This document shows positions 36,433 through 46,092 of a DNA stretch of 64,000 nucleotides, one piece after another (position 1 is the first letter of the stretch; every line of letters begins with the position of its first letter). The DNA lies in assembly GCF_000377405.1 (NCBI RefSeq), contig NZ_KB905024.1, positions 124,001-188,000 on the forward strand, read 5' to 3'. The notes beneath the pieces were generated by a model, which saw nothing but the letters and a program-made list of their open reading frames with translations, was not told where the DNA came from and did not search any database. The stretch is from Thioalkalivibrio sp. ALE31 (lineage in GTDB: Bacteria > Pseudomonadota > Gammaproteobacteria > Ectothiorhodospirales > Ectothiorhodospiraceae). Both the position numbers and the translations under genes were made by a program.

Positions 36433-38514
36433 CTATCCCGTGGCCAGGCGGCCGATGTCGGCCACGGTCTCGAACGCGCGGCGCAGTTCACGCAGCAGGG
36501 CCAGACGGTTGCGCCGCTCGGCGGCATCTTCGGCCATCACCATCACCTGGTCGAAAAAGGTATCGACGCGATCGCGCAGGCCCGCCAGCTCGCCCAGGGC
36601 GTGCAGGTAGTCACCATCGGCCACCGCCTGCTCGACGCCGGGACGCACCGCCTGCAGGCCCTGGTAAAGCTGACGCTCCTCGTCCAGCGCCAGGGCCTCC
36701 GGGTCGAGGTCGGCCTCGGCCTCCTCGCCGGCCTTGCGCAACAGGTTGTGGATGCGCTTGTTCGCCGCAGCCAGGGCCTCGGCCTCCGGGCGCTCGCGGA
36801 ACAGGCTGACCGCGCGTACACGGCGGACGAAGTCCAGCGGCGTGTCGGGCGCGACCGCGGCCACCGCCTCGATGGTCTCGTGCGCCTGGCCCTGCTCCAG
36901 CAGGTAGCCGCGCAGGCGCTCCAGGATGTACTCGCGGACCGGCTCCACCGCCTGGTCGGCCTCCGGCACCCGTTCGCGGATCGGCTCGGCCGCGGCCTGC
37001 AGCAGCGGGGTCAGGGCCAGCGGCAGTTCGCGCTCGACCAGGATGCGCACCAGCCCCAGCGCGGCGCGGCGCAGGGCGAACGGGTCCTTGGTGCCGGTGG
37101 GCTGCTTGCCGATCGCGAAGATCCCGACCAGCGTATCCAGCCGGTCCGCCAGCGCCAGGGCCTGGGCCAGCGGGACATCCGGCAGTTCCGAACCGGACTG
37201 GCGCGGCCAGTAGTGCTGTTCGATTGCAGCCGCGACAGACTCATCCTCGCGGTCGTGCAGGGCGTAGTAGCGGCCCATCGTGCCCTGCAGTTCGGTGAAC
37301 TCGAAGACCATCTGGGTCACCAGATCGCACTTGGCCAGGCGCGCGGCGCGCGCGGCCAGCCCGGCATCCAGCCCCATCAGGCCGGCCAGGCGCTGCATCA
37401 GGGCCTCCAGCCGCACGGACTTGTCGCGCAGCGTGCCCAGGCGCTTCTCGAACACCACGGAGTCCAGCGCATCCAGCCGTTCCTCCAGACGCTTCTTGCG
37501 GTCCTGCTGCCAGAAGAACTCGGCATCGGCGAATCGCGGGCGCAGCACGCGCTCGTTACCGTCGCGCACCGCATGCGGGTCGCGCGACTCGATATTGCTG
37601 ATCACGATGAAGTGCGGCTGCATGCGCCCGGCCTCGTCGACCACCGGGAAGTATTTCTGGTTGTCCTGCATGGTGGAGATCAACGCCTCCTGCGGGACAT
37701 CCAGGAAACGCGGGTCGAAGCCGCCGGTCAGGGCCACCGGCCACTCCACCAGTGCGGTCACCTCGTCCAGCAGGTCGGCATCCACCAGTGCACGCCCGCC
37801 CAGGGCCTTGGCCTGTTCGTGCACCTGGGCCAGGATGTTTTCGCGCCGCGCCTCGAACGACGGCTCGACAAAGCCGGGGCTGCGCAGCCGCTCGGCGTAG
37901 TCGTTGCCGCGCTTCAGCTCCAGCGCGCCGGGCTGGTGGAAGCGGTGACCATGCGTGGCCCGCCCGGCGGTCTGCTCCAGAACCGTCATCTCCAGCACCT
38001 CGGTCCCGTGCAGGACCACCAGCCAGTGCGCGGGGCGCACGAACTCGGTGCGGCTGCTGCCCCAGCGCATGCGCTTGGGCGTGGGCAGGGCTTCGAGCGC
38101 GGCCTCCAGCATCTCCGGCAGCAGCTCGCCGAGGGCGCGGCCCGGCTGCATCTGGCGAAAGACCAGGTATTCGCCCTTGTCGGTGGTCTCGCGCTCCAGG
38201 CGCTCGACCTCCACGCCGCAGGAGCGGGCAAAGCCCAACACCGCCTTGGTCGGCTCGCCGGCGTCATCGAAGGCGGCGGCCACAGCCGGGCCGCGACGCT
38301 CCTGCAACTGGTCCGGCTGCTGCCCCGGGACGTCCGGGAACAGCACCGCCAGCCGGCGCGGGGTGGCGAAGGTCTCTGGCACGCCCGGCTCCAGCCCGGC
38401 CTCGCTCAGCCGGTTGGCCAGGCCATCGGCCAGGGCGTCACGCAGGCGCGGCAGGGCGGCGGGGGGCAACTCTTCGGTGCCCAGTTCGATCAGGAGTTCG
38501 CGGGCTTCAGCCAT
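36433..38514 (-). CDS. glyS: Glycine-tRNA ligase beta subunit
   Basis: A 693-residue beta subunit of the bacterial alpha2beta2 glycyl-tRNA synthetase, with the characteristic N-terminus LLIELGTEELPPAALPRL, the HD-like middle and a C-terminal anticodon-binding DALR-type domain (about 585-680). It follows glyQ on the minus strand, the standard glyQS order. Together they charge tRNA-Gly, one isoacceptor of which lies at 24738. Confidence 0.97.
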   Translation of the reverse strand: MAEARELLIELGTEELPPAALPRLRDALADGLANRLSEAGLEPGVPETFATPRRLAVLFPDVPGQQPDQLQERRGPAVAAAFDDAGEPTKAVLGFARSCGVEVERLERETTDKGEYLVFRQMQPGRALGELLPEMLEAALEALPTPKRMRWGSSRTEFVRPAHWLVVLHGTEVLEMTVLEQTAGRATHGHRFHQPGALELKRGNDYAERLRSPGFVEPSFEARRENILAQVHEQAKALGGRALVDADLLDEVTALVEWPVALTGGFDPRFLDVPQEALISTMQDNQKYFPVVDEAGRMQPHFIVISNIESRDPHAVRDGNERVLRPRFADAEFFWQQDRKKRLEERLDALDSVVFEKRLGTLRDKSVRLEALMQRLAGLMGLDAGLAARAARLAKCDLVTQMVFEFTELQGTMGRYYALHDREDESVAAAIEQHYWPRQSGSELPDVPLAQALALADRLDTLVGIFAIGKQPTGTKDPFALRRAALGLVRILVERELPLALTPLLQAAAEPIRERVPEADQAVEPVREYILERLRGYLLEQGQAHETIEAVAAVAPDTPLDFVRRVRAVSLFRERPEAEALAAANKRIHNLLRKAGEEAEADLDPEALALDEERQLYQGLQAVRPGVEQAVADGDYLHALGELAGLRDRVDTFFDQVMVMAEDAAERRNRLALLRELRRAFETVADIGRLATG

Positions 38515-38576
38515 GTCGGGTCCGTGTCGGGTCCATCACGACCGCGCGCAAGGGCGCGCGATCCGGGAAATAGGGT

Positions 38577-39521
38577 TCAGGCGGCGTCGGGCTTGTTGGT
38601 GTCGTCATCGGCGCACAACGGGAAGCCCAGGGCCTCGCGCGACTCGTAATACTTCTGCGCGACGTTTCGCGACAGCTCGCGCACGCGCAGGATGTAGCGC
38701 TGGCGCTCGGTGACCGAGATCGCACCGCGGGCATCCAGCAGGTTGAAGCTGTGCGAGGCGCGCAGCATCTGCTCGTAGGCCGGCAGCGGCAGGCCCAGCT
38801 CGATCATGCGGTCGCTCTCGTTCGCATGCTGATCGAAGGCGGCGAACAGGGCGTCGCGGTCGGCATGCTCGAAGTTGTAGGTGGACTGCTCCACCTCGTT
38901 CTGGTGGTAGACGTCACCGTAGGTCACCGGGCGGCCGTCCGGGCCGACGGTCCAGACCAGGTCGAATACGCTCTCCACCCCCTGCAGGTACATCGCCAGG
39001 CGCTCCAGGCCGTAGGTGATCTCGCCGGAGACCGGATGGCAGTCCAGCCCGCCGACCTGCTGGAAGTAGGTGAACTGGGTGACCTCCATGCCGTTCAGCC
39101 AGACCTCCCAGCCCAGGCCCCAGGCGCCAAGGGTCGGCGACTCCCAGTTGTCCTCGACGAAGCGCACGTCGTGGGTGAGGGTGTCGAAGCCCAGCGCCTC
39201 CAGGGAGCCGAGGTAGAGGTCCTGGATGTCCGGCGGCGACGGCTTCAGCAGCACTTGGAACTGGTAGTAGTGCTGCAGGCGGTTGGGGTTGTCGCCATAG
39301 CGACCGTCGGTAGGACGGCGGCTGGGCTGCACGTAGGCCGCGCGCCACGGCTCCGGCCCGATGGAGCGCAGGAAGGTCGCCGGATGGAAGGTGCCGGCCC
39401 CCATCTCCATGTCGTAGGGCTGCAGGACCACGCAGCCGTGGTCGTTCCAGTAGTCCTGCAAGCGACGGATCAGGTCCTGGAAGGTGGGGCTGCTGCTGGA
39501 CGGGGTGCGTTCGTGCGCCAT
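38577..39521 (-). CDS. glyQ: Glycine-tRNA ligase alpha subunit
   Basis: A 314-residue class II synthetase alpha subunit. Conserved are [66 protein letters not shown] and [19 protein letters not shown]. The start at 39521 is the first good ATG; in-frame sequence upstream has no family similarity. It precedes glyS. Confidence 0.97.
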   Translation of the reverse strand: MAHERTPSSSSPTFQDLIRRLQDYWNDHGCVVLQPYDMEMGAGTFHPATFLRSIGPEPWRAAYVQPSRRPTDGRYGDNPNRLQHYYQFQVLLKPSPPDIQDLYLGSLEALGFDTLTHDVRFVEDNWESPTLGAWGLGWEVWLNGMEVTQFTYFQQVGGLDCHPVSGEITYGLERLAMYLQGVESVFDLVWTVGPDGRPVTYGDVYHQNEVEQSTYNFEHADRDALFAAFDQHANESDRMIELGLPLPAYEQMLRASHSFNLLDARGAISVTERQRYILRVRELSRNVAQKYYESREALGFPLCADDDTNKPDAA

Positions 39522-39740
39522 GCGGGATCCCGGGTCAGGGCAAAGCGGACAGTATATCGGCCGGGCTCCAGCCTCGGCCACCGTCAGCGTCAGCGCGAAA
39601 CGCGGAGACGCCCGCGCGAGTCGGCACTTCCCTGTGGCGGCAGACGGTTTTGCGCCAGCCGGGAAGGCGCCCATACTGGAGGCTTGATCCGGTTCGGGAG
39701 AACCGCCCTGAGCGAGCCCCACGCCAATTCGGAGCCGACG

Positions 39741-40907
39741 GTGACCGCGGAGAACGGTCAGCGCTACCGCGACACCCGCCGAGTGACACTGGTGGGCGCG
39801 ACCGTGAACAGCTTTCTCGCCGTCGCGCAGCTGCTCAGCGGCTGGCTTCTGAACTCGCAGGCGCTGGTCGCGGACGGCGTGCATACGCTGTCGGACCTGA
39901 TCACCGACGGTGTCGTGCTGTTCGCCGCGCGCAAGGCTGCGGCGTCCCCCGACCAGGACCACCCGTACGGCCATGCCCGCATCGAGACCCTCGCAACGGT
40001 GATCGTCGGGGTCTTTCTGGCAGCCGCGGGGCTGGGGATCGCCTGGGCAGCCGGCAGCCGGCTGGTCGACCCCGAGGCCATGACCGGTCCCGCCAATATG
40101 GCCATCTTCTTTGCCGCGCTGACCCTGGTCGCGAAGGAGGGCCTGTACCAGTACACCCACCGAGTGGCGAAGCGCCTGCGCTCGCGGATGCTCGATGCCA
40201 ATGCCTGGCACCACCGTACGGATGCAATCTCGTCGCTGTTCGTACTGGTCGGCGTGGGTGCGGCGGTGGCGGGCTTCCCGTGGGCGGACGCCCTGGCGGC
40301 GCTGATCGTCGCCCTGTTCATCCTGCATATCGCCGGGCGCCTGATCGTGCGCGCCGCGGCGGAGCTGATCGACACCGCGCTGGAGCCGGAGAAGGTGGAT
40401 CGCATTCACCGCACCATCCTGGACGTGCCCGGGGTGAAGGATGCGCACATGCTGCGCACCCGCCGCCACGGCAGCGACGTGGTGGCCGATGTGCACATCC
40501 AGGTCGCGCCGATGATCTCGGTCTCCGAGGGGCATCGGATCGCCGATGCGGTGTTCCATTCGGTGACCGACGAGCATGAGCGGGTCAACGACATCACGGT
40601 GCACGTGGACCCGGAGAATGACGCGGAGCAGGCGCGCAGCTCGACGCTGCCGTTACGGCCGGTACTGGTAGAGGCCCTGCGCGAGGCCTGGGCCGACACC
40701 CCGGAGCTGGACGCGGTGGAGCACCTGTCCCTGCACTACCTGGGCGGCCGGGTGCACATGACGCTGACCCTGCGCCTTGACGGGGCAACCGCGGCCCCGG
40801 ACCTGGAGGCGCGGGCCCGGGCCCTGGCCGACCGGCTGCACGGCCACCCGCAGGTGGGCGACATGCTGGGCGAGGTCACGCTACTCTATCGTCCGTGCAC
40901 TCATTAG
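39741..40907 (+). CDS. Cation diffusion facilitator (CDF) metal efflux protein
   Basis: A 388-residue inner-membrane divalent-cation/proton antiporter. Six membrane helices (about 15-215) carry the two metal-site motifs HTLSDLITD (helix II) and HHRTDAISS (helix V). A cytoplasmic CDF dimerisation domain follows (about 220-300), and an extra C-terminal domain of about 80 residues resembles a second copy of it. I choose GTG 39741 because GGAG lies six bases upstream; no ATG is available. Metal specificity is not evident. Confidence 0.85.
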   Translation: MTAENGQRYRDTRRVTLVGATVNSFLAVAQLLSGWLLNSQALVADGVHTLSDLITDGVVLFAARKAAASPDQDHPYGHARIETLATVIVGVFLAAAGLGIAWAAGSRLVDPEAMTGPANMAIFFAALTLVAKEGLYQYTHRVAKRLRSRMLDANAWHHRTDAISSLFVLVGVGAAVAGFPWADALAALIVALFILHIAGRLIVRAAAELIDTALEPEKVDRIHRTILDVPGVKDAHMLRTRRHGSDVVADVHIQVAPMISVSEGHRIADAVFHSVTDEHERVNDITVHVDPENDAEQARSSTLPLRPVLVEALREAWADTPELDAVEHLSLHYLGGRVHMTLTLRLDGATAAPDLEARARALADRLHGHPQVGDMLGEVTLLYRPCTH

Positions 40908-40926
40908 GTGCGGCACACCCCAGCAA

Positions 40927-40963
40927 GCACCATCGTGGTGCATATACGGCACCATGATGGTGC
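40927..40963. promoter_or_regulatory. Two NtrC enhancer sites upstream of glnA
   Basis: GCACCATCGTGGTGC (40927-40941) and GCACCATGATGGTGC (40949-40963) both match the NtrC dimer consensus GCACC-N5-GGTGC. Their centres are 22 bp apart, two helical turns, and about 90 bp upstream of the sigma-54 promoter, the usual enhancer geometry. Confidence 0.85.
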
Positions 40964-41028
40964 AAAACGGAGGCGGCGCGGCACCCGGGGTGCCCGTTTT
41001 TCGCGCGCCCGGGCCGAATCGGGCCGGA

Positions 41029-41045
41029 TGGCATGATGCCTGCAT
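41029..41045 (+). promoter_or_regulatory. Sigma-54 promoter of glnA
   Basis: TGGCATGATGCCTGCAT contains the invariant GG and GC elements with the required spacing (-24/-12) and matches the TGGCAY-N5-TTGCA-type consensus. Transcription would start near 41055, about 70 bp before the glnA ATG. Confidence 0.85.
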
Positions 41046-41125
41046 AATGACCCACGAAGCCGTGCAGGGGCCAAAAGGCCGGCCGGCCAAAATCGAAGAC
41101 TCAAGTGAAGACCAAGGAGACCCCC

Positions 41126-42535
41126 ATGTCCGCAGCCGACGTGCTGAACCAGATCAAGGAAAAGGAAGTGCGCTTTGTCGACTTCCGCTTTACCGACTCC
41201 AAGGGCAAGGAACAGCATGTGACCATGCCGGCCCACGACATCGACGAAGAGACCTTCGAGGAAGGCAAGATGTTCGACGGCTCCTCGATCTCCGGTTGGA
41301 AGGGGATCAACGAGTCCGACATGATCCTGATGCCGGACGCCGAGTCGGCCGTGATCGACCCGTTCTTCGAAGACATGACCATGAACATCCGCTGCGACGT
41401 GGTCGAGCCGGCCACCATGCAGGGCTACGACCGCTGCCCGCGCTCCCTGGCGCGCCGCGCCGAGGCCTACCTGCAGAGCACCGGCATCGCCGACACCGCG
41501 CTGTTCGGTCCGGAGAACGAGTTCTTCATCTTTGACGACGTGAAGTGGGGTACCAGCCTGTCCGGTTCCTACTGCCGCGTGGACTCCCAGGAGGCGTCCT
41601 GGAACTCCGAGCGCGTCTACGAGGACGGCAACATCGGGCACCGCCCGGGCGTGAAGGGCGGCTACTTCCCGGTCCCGCCGGTCGACAGCCTGCACGACAT
41701 CCGCTCCACCATGTGTGAAGTGATGACCGAGATGGGTCTGGAGACCGAGGTGCACCACCACGAGGTGGCCACCGCCGGCCAGTGCGAGATCGGCGTGGGC
41801 CCGGCGACCCTGACGCAGAAGGCCGACGAGGTGCAGATCCTGAAGTACGTGGTGCAGAACGTGGCCCACATCCACGGCAAGACCGCGACCTTCATGCCCA
41901 AGCCGATCGTCGGCGACAACGGCTCCGGCATGCACGTGCACCAGTCGCTGTCCAAGGACGGCAAGAACCTGTTCTCCGGTGACCTCTACGGCGGCCTGTC
42001 CGAGACCGCGCTGTACTACATCGGCGGCATCATCAAGCACGCCCGCGCGCTGAATGCCTTCACCAACCCGTCCACCAACAGCTACAAGCGTCTGGTGCCG
42101 GGCTTCGAGGCGCCGGTCATGCTGGCCTACTCCGCCCGTAACCGCTCGGCCTCGCTGCGCATCCCGTTCGTGATGAACCCGAAGGCGCGCCGGATCGAGC
42201 TGCGCTTCCCGGACTCCACCGCCAACCCCTACCTGGCCTTCGCCGCGATGCTGATGGCCGGCCTGGACGGCATCCAGAACAAGATCCACCCCGGCGACGC
42301 GATGGACAAGAACCTCTACGACCTGCCGCCGGAAGAGGAAAAGGGCATCCCGCAGGTCTGCCATTCGCTGGACCAGGCGCTGGAAGCCCTGAACCAGGAC
42401 CGCGAGTTCCTGACCCAGGGTGGCGTGTTCACCGACGACATGATCGATGCCTACATCGACCTGAAGATGGAAGACGTCACGCAGATGCGCATGACCACCC
42501 ATCCGATCGAGTTCGACATGTACTACAGCCTGTAA
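41126..42535 (+). CDS. glnA: Glutamine synthetase, type I
   Basis: A 469-residue enzyme of exactly the E. coli length that makes glutamine from glutamate, ammonia and ATP. Visible are the Asp50-type loop [13 protein letters not shown], the metal Glu residues in [10 protein letters not shown], the signature [17 protein letters not shown], the ATP site region, and the adenylylation Tyr in [10 protein letters not shown] (near 397), so GlnE control is expected. AAGGAGA lies before the ATG. NtrC/sigma-54 elements upstream give nitrogen control. A terminator follows at 42575. Confidence 0.98.
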   Translation: MSAADVLNQIKEKEVRFVDFRFTDSKGKEQHVTMPAHDIDEETFEEGKMFDGSSISGWKGINESDMILMPDAESAVIDPFFEDMTMNIRCDVVEPATMQGYDRCPRSLARRAEAYLQSTGIADTALFGPENEFFIFDDVKWGTSLSGSYCRVDSQEASWNSERVYEDGNIGHRPGVKGGYFPVPPVDSLHDIRSTMCEVMTEMGLETEVHHHEVATAGQCEIGVGPATLTQKADEVQILKYVVQNVAHIHGKTATFMPKPIVGDNGSGMHVHQSLSKDGKNLFSGDLYGGLSETALYYIGGIIKHARALNAFTNPSTNSYKRLVPGFEAPVMLAYSARNRSASLRIPFVMNPKARRIELRFPDSTANPYLAFAAMLMAGLDGIQNKIHPGDAMDKNLYDLPPEEEKGIPQVCHSLDQALEALNQDREFLTQGGVFTDDMIDAYIDLKMEDVTQMRMTTHPIEFDMYYSL

Positions 42536-42574
42536 GGCGTCCGCTTCCGGCCCCTCGGGGCCGCGAGGCCATCC

Positions 42575-42607
42575 GCCGCCGCGCCCTCCGGGGCCGGCGG
42601 CTTTTTT
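42575..42607 (+). terminator. Rho-independent terminator after glnA
   Basis: GCCGCC (42575-42580) pairs with GGCGGC (42596-42601), with GGCC-type inner pairing, followed by six T residues. It lies 40 bp after the glnA stop. Confidence 0.8.
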
Positions 42608-42701
42608 GTGTCTGGGGGGTTCCACGGGGACCGGCGGGCCAAGCCCCGTTCGTCATCACCGCCGGCGATGCCGGATCGGGCATTTCGGGCAGCACAAATG
42701 A

Positions 42702-42734
42702 AAGGCCCCGCGGATGGTCGATCCGCGGGGCCTT
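42702..42734. terminator. Strong hairpin downstream of the asparagine synthetase gene
   Basis: A perfect 14-bp stem (AAGGCCCCGCGGAT and its complement) closes a five-base loop. On the minus strand it follows the asnB stop by about 52 bp and should terminate the long minus-strand operon. Confidence 0.75.
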
Positions 42735-42785
42735 CTCGTGTGGCACCGGAAGGACTCTCCCGGGCCTCTGACCGTTCATCGGCAA

Positions 42786-44804
42786 TCAGGCGTGCCAGCC
42801 GAACTCCTCGGCCTTCTGCTGTGCCAGCGCCGGGATGTCGGTGGCCACGAACTTCTCGTACAGCACCTGCACCCCGATCATGTGGTTGATCACCGCGTCC
42901 AGCTGGACCTGGGTCGCGGCCGGGGTGTCCTCGGACTCGTGCAGCTCGAACACTTGGCGCACGCCCTCCGGATCCAGCAGACCGGCCTCCTCGACCTTCT
43001 CCGGCGCGAGGTAGCGATCGGCCAGGGCCTTCATCGCCGCCCACTTGACCGGATCGGTATGCGCCGGCGGGGCCATGAACGCGAACTTCTCGCGCTCGTA
43101 GAGCACCTTCGGCAGCAGGCCCTTCATCGATTCGCGCAGCACGTACTTCTCGGTGGGGCCCTTGATGCGCATGGTCGGCGGCAGGTGGGCGGCGAACTCG
43201 GCCAGGTGGTGATCGAGGAACGGCGGGCGCGCCTCCATCGAGTTGGCCATGTCCATGCGGTCGCCGCCCCAGGTCAGGATCTGGCCCTCCAGCATGGTCT
43301 TGATCCAGACGTACTGGGCCTTGTCCAGCGGGTGCCGGCCTTCCAGCATGTCGTTGTCCAGGGCATCGGCGATCGCCTTGCCCGGCTGGTAGCCCTGCAT
43401 GCGCTCGCGGCGCTTCGGATGCAGCAGGCCCGGCACGTGATCGGACGCGGCCAGCCACGGCTGCAGGCAGGACGGGGTGAAGCCCATCATTCGGGTGAAC
43501 TCGGGGTCATCCACCTCGTCTTCGGCCAGCATCGCGCCGGAGACCAGTTCGTTGGACTCGTTCAGCATCTGCTGCCAGGCCTGACGGTCGGCCTCCGGCA
43601 GGGTATCCAGCCCGTGCAGGAACATGTCGCGGCGGAACGCCGGGTAGCCGCCGAACAGCTCGTCCGAGCCCTCGCCGGTCACGACCACCTTGTAGCCGGC
43701 CTTGTTCACGTGGCGGCTCATCAGGAGCTTGGCCACGCCGAGGGTGTTGTAGATGGTGCGCTCGGCGTGCCACAGCGCCTCTTCGAAATTGTCGTAGAGG
43801 TGGTCGGCGTTCAGGGTCATGATGTCCTGGTCGGCACCGACGCTCTCGGCCATCTCGCGGGCGATCGCGGTCTCGTCGTAGTCGTCGTTGTCGAAGCCGA
43901 TGGTGAAGGCCTTGACCGGCGACTGCTGGCTGGCCGAGGCCAGCCCCAGGGTGATGCAGGAGTCGATCCCGCCGGAGAGGTAGCAGGCCACCGGCACGTC
44001 GGCCTCCAGGCGCAGCTGGACGGCCTCCATCAGCTTCTCGCGCACGCCCTCGATCCAGTAGTTCTCGTCGGTCTCGCTCTCGGGCGGGCGCTCGGAGGCC
44101 AGCGGGAAGTCCATGTCCCAGTACTTCTCCTGGCGGATCTTCAGCTTGCCGTGGGCGCGCTCGACGATGACCATGTGGCCCGGCTTCACCTGCTGGATGC
44201 CCTCGAAGGCGGTGGTGCCGGGCACCATGGTCTGCATCAGCTGGTGGTACAGGCCATCATCGGAGAACTGGCGCGGCACATCGGGGTTCGCGAACAGTAC
44301 CTTCAGTTCGGAGCCGAACACGAAACTGCCGTTGGCCTCGGTGAAATACAGCGGCTTGATGCCGAAGCGGTCGCGGATCAGGATCAGCCGGTCGTGCTTG
44401 CGGTCATACAGCGAGATCGCGAACTCGCCGCGAAAGTGCTTCACCGCGTCCTCCAGCCCCTCGCGCTGGTACAGGTGCATCACCATCTCGGAATCGCTCT
44501 TGGTGCGGAACTTCACCCCGCGCGAGGTGAGATCGGTGCGGATGCGCTTGTAGTCGTACAGCTCGCCGTTGACCGCAGTCATGATCTCGCCGTTGGTCAT
44601 GCAGAACGGCTGGCGCCCGCGGTTCTCGTCGAGGTCGATGATCGACAACCGCGCGTGGGAGAATCCCACACCACGGTCGTCCTGCGTCTTGTAGCCAAAG
44701 CCGTCAGGACCGCGGTGAAACTGGATCGCGGCCATGTTGACCAGGGTCTGCGGGTCGACCTTGCGGTCCGGGTCGGCGTGAAAGATTCCGGCGATGCCAC
44801 ACAT
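42786..44804 (-). CDS. asnB: Asparagine synthetase, glutamine-hydrolysing
   Basis: A 672-residue two-domain enzyme. The N-terminal Ntn glutaminase begins MCGIAGIF with nucleophile Cys2, followed by HRGPDGFG and AVNGELYDYKRI. The C-terminal synthetase has the pyrophosphatase loop YLSGGIDSCI (near 260) and VTGEGSDELFGGYPAFR. At 672 residues it is longer than E. coli AsnB (554). AAGGAG sits just before the ATG. It is the last gene of the minus-strand cluster, 95 bp after the carbamoyltransferase-like gene. The acceptor may be aspartate or another acid, given the odd neighbours. Confidence 0.85.
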   Translation of the reverse strand: MCGIAGIFHADPDRKVDPQTLVNMAAIQFHRGPDGFGYKTQDDRGVGFSHARLSIIDLDENRGRQPFCMTNGEIMTAVNGELYDYKRIRTDLTSRGVKFRTKSDSEMVMHLYQREGLEDAVKHFRGEFAISLYDRKHDRLILIRDRFGIKPLYFTEANGSFVFGSELKVLFANPDVPRQFSDDGLYHQLMQTMVPGTTAFEGIQQVKPGHMVIVERAHGKLKIRQEKYWDMDFPLASERPPESETDENYWIEGVREKLMEAVQLRLEADVPVACYLSGGIDSCITLGLASASQQSPVKAFTIGFDNDDYDETAIAREMAESVGADQDIMTLNADHLYDNFEEALWHAERTIYNTLGVAKLLMSRHVNKAGYKVVVTGEGSDELFGGYPAFRRDMFLHGLDTLPEADRQAWQQMLNESNELVSGAMLAEDEVDDPEFTRMMGFTPSCLQPWLAASDHVPGLLHPKRRERMQGYQPGKAIADALDNDMLEGRHPLDKAQYVWIKTMLEGQILTWGGDRMDMANSMEARPPFLDHHLAEFAAHLPPTMRIKGPTEKYVLRESMKGLLPKVLYEREKFAFMAPPAHTDPVKWAAMKALADRYLAPEKVEEAGLLDPEGVRQVFELHESEDTPAATQVQLDAVINHMIGVQVLYEKFVATDIPALAQQKAEEFGWHA

Positions 44805-44899
44805 GGCATGTCTCCTTGGTTATCCGTTCGGTGCGAGCGGGGCGCGGCCCGGTCCGTTCCGGCGCGCCACGCCACTCGCGGTTCAGTTCAGGGCGAGGT

Positions 44900-45973
44900 T
44901 CAGTCTTCCGGGGTGTCCATGACCGCGCTGATACGGCGGACCACGCTGGTCAGCAGCGCCATGCGCACGAACACCGCCCCGCGCGCCTGGGCGAAATACC
45001 AGTTGTGCGGGGTGTCATCGAGGTCCGTCGACAGCTCCGCACCGCGCGCCAGCGGGTGCATGATGATCGCGCCCTTCTTCAGCGGGGAGTTGCGATCCAG
45101 CTTCAGGCCCTCACCCATGGACTCGAAGGTATCACCCACCCAGGCGATGGCGTTGATGTACACCACGTCCAGCTCCGGCAGCACCGGGTCCAGCTCGTGC
45201 ACCACGCGCAGGTTCAGGCCGGCCTCCGCCAGTTCCTCGCGCTGGCCGGGATCGAAGTTCTCGTCCTCGCGCGAGATGATCACGACCTCTTCGATCGCGT
45301 CGGGGAACAGGCTCAGCAGGCGCAGCAGCGAGCGCACCGTGCGCATGCGCGAGGGCACCCCGATGATGCCGACCTTGATGCGGTCCTCCGGGGCGACCGG
45401 GCCGGTGAACAGCTCCGGGCGCCACTTGGCCAGGGTGTAGACGTCCGCCAGCGCCTGGGTCGGGTGCTCGTCGATGCCGTTGCCGGCGTTGACCAGCGGG
45501 ATGCGCAGGTTCTCCAGCATGTTGTGCGCGGCCTCGCCATCGGAGGAGCGCAGCACCAGCACATCGCCGTAGTTGTTGAACATCTCGGCGATGTCCGCCA
45601 GCGATTCGCCCTTGGCAATGCCGGTGCTCTTGGGGTCGGTGATCGACATCACCGCCCCGCCAAGCCGGTGCCAGGCGCTCTCGAACGACAGCCGCGTGCG
45701 GGTGGACGGCTCGTAGAACGCGCTGATCAGGATCTTGCCCGCCAGTGGCAAGTGCATCAGGGCGGGCGTCGTCTCGTACTGCGCGGCCAACCGAAACAGC
45801 TGCAGCAGTTCCTCGCGGTTGAACTGCTGGCTGGAGACCACGTGTGCGGCGGCCAGCTTCAGTAGCGGATCCGGGTCTTCCTCCACCGCATCCAGCAACG
45901 CCCGCGGCCGGTCGGTACCGGCGGCGCCGTCTTTCGGGTGGAGCACGTGCAGGGGATCTTCGGTGTAGTTCAC
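44900..45973 (-). CDS. Aspartate/ornithine carbamoyltransferase-family protein of uncertain acceptor
   Basis: A 357-residue transcarbamoylase-fold protein. The carbamoyl-phosphate site is complete: STRTR (90-94), K121 in AKGESLAD, R142, and H170 in EHPTQAL. Late motifs HPLARGAELSTDLDDTPHNWYF resemble PyrB. However, the region matching the E. coli aspartate-binding Arg229-x-Gln231 (YMTRVQ) reads YINAIAW here, so both side chains are lost. A different acceptor than aspartate is therefore likely. It starts at GTG 45973, overlapping the 40-residue peptide gene by 4 bp, inside an uptake/hydrolase operon rather than beside pyrC. Confidence 0.75.
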   Translation of the reverse strand: MNYTEDPLHVLHPKDGAAGTDRPRALLDAVEEDPDPLLKLAAAHVVSSQQFNREELLQLFRLAAQYETTPALMHLPLAGKILISAFYEPSTRTRLSFESAWHRLGGAVMSITDPKSTGIAKGESLADIAEMFNNYGDVLVLRSSDGEAAHNMLENLRIPLVNAGNGIDEHPTQALADVYTLAKWRPELFTGPVAPEDRIKVGIIGVPSRMRTVRSLLRLLSLFPDAIEEVVIISREDENFDPGQREELAEAGLNLRVVHELDPVLPELDVVYINAIAWVGDTFESMGEGLKLDRNSPLKKGAIIMHPLARGAELSTDLDDTPHNWYFAQARGAVFVRMALLTSVVRRISAVMDTPED

Positions 45974-46092
45974 CAGAGGCGTCCTTTTTTCCAGTCGCGG
46001 ATAAACAGGGCGATCAACAGGATCGGGGTCAGGGTCGCCACCAGCGTGGCGATCACGACGATGATGGAGAGGGCGGTGGTCGAGATCGTCAT
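45970..46092 (-). CDS. 40-residue single-pass membrane peptide, symporter accessory type
   Basis: A 40-residue protein: a short polar N-terminus (MTISTTALS), one long hydrophobic helix (about residues 9-31) and a basic tail RDWKKGRLW that should stay cytoplasmic. Its ATG overlaps the symporter stop (ATGA) and its TGA overlaps the next gene's GTG, so it is firmly embedded in the operon. Small accessory peptides of this kind are found beside sodium symporters. Function as a symporter subunit is inferred from position. Confidence 0.75.
   Translation of the reverse strand: MTISTTALSIIVVIATLVATLTPILLIALFIRDWKKGRLW

Noticed and set aside
35938-38649. A 903-codon plus-strand frame opposite plsC, glyS and glyQ
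   Set aside because: It is a shadow of conserved synthetase and acyltransferase genes, with low-complexity Gln/His/Arg-rich translation.
42714-45440. A 908-codon plus-strand frame opposite asnB and the carbamoyltransferase-like gene
   Set aside because: It is a mirror frame of two well-supported minus-strand genes, with no ribosome-binding site and atypical composition.
44900-45973. Housekeeping pyrB
   Set aside because: The fold matches, but the aspartate-binding Arg-x-Gln is absent, the protein is longer than usual and it lies in a symporter/hydrolase operon, so the symbol was withheld.
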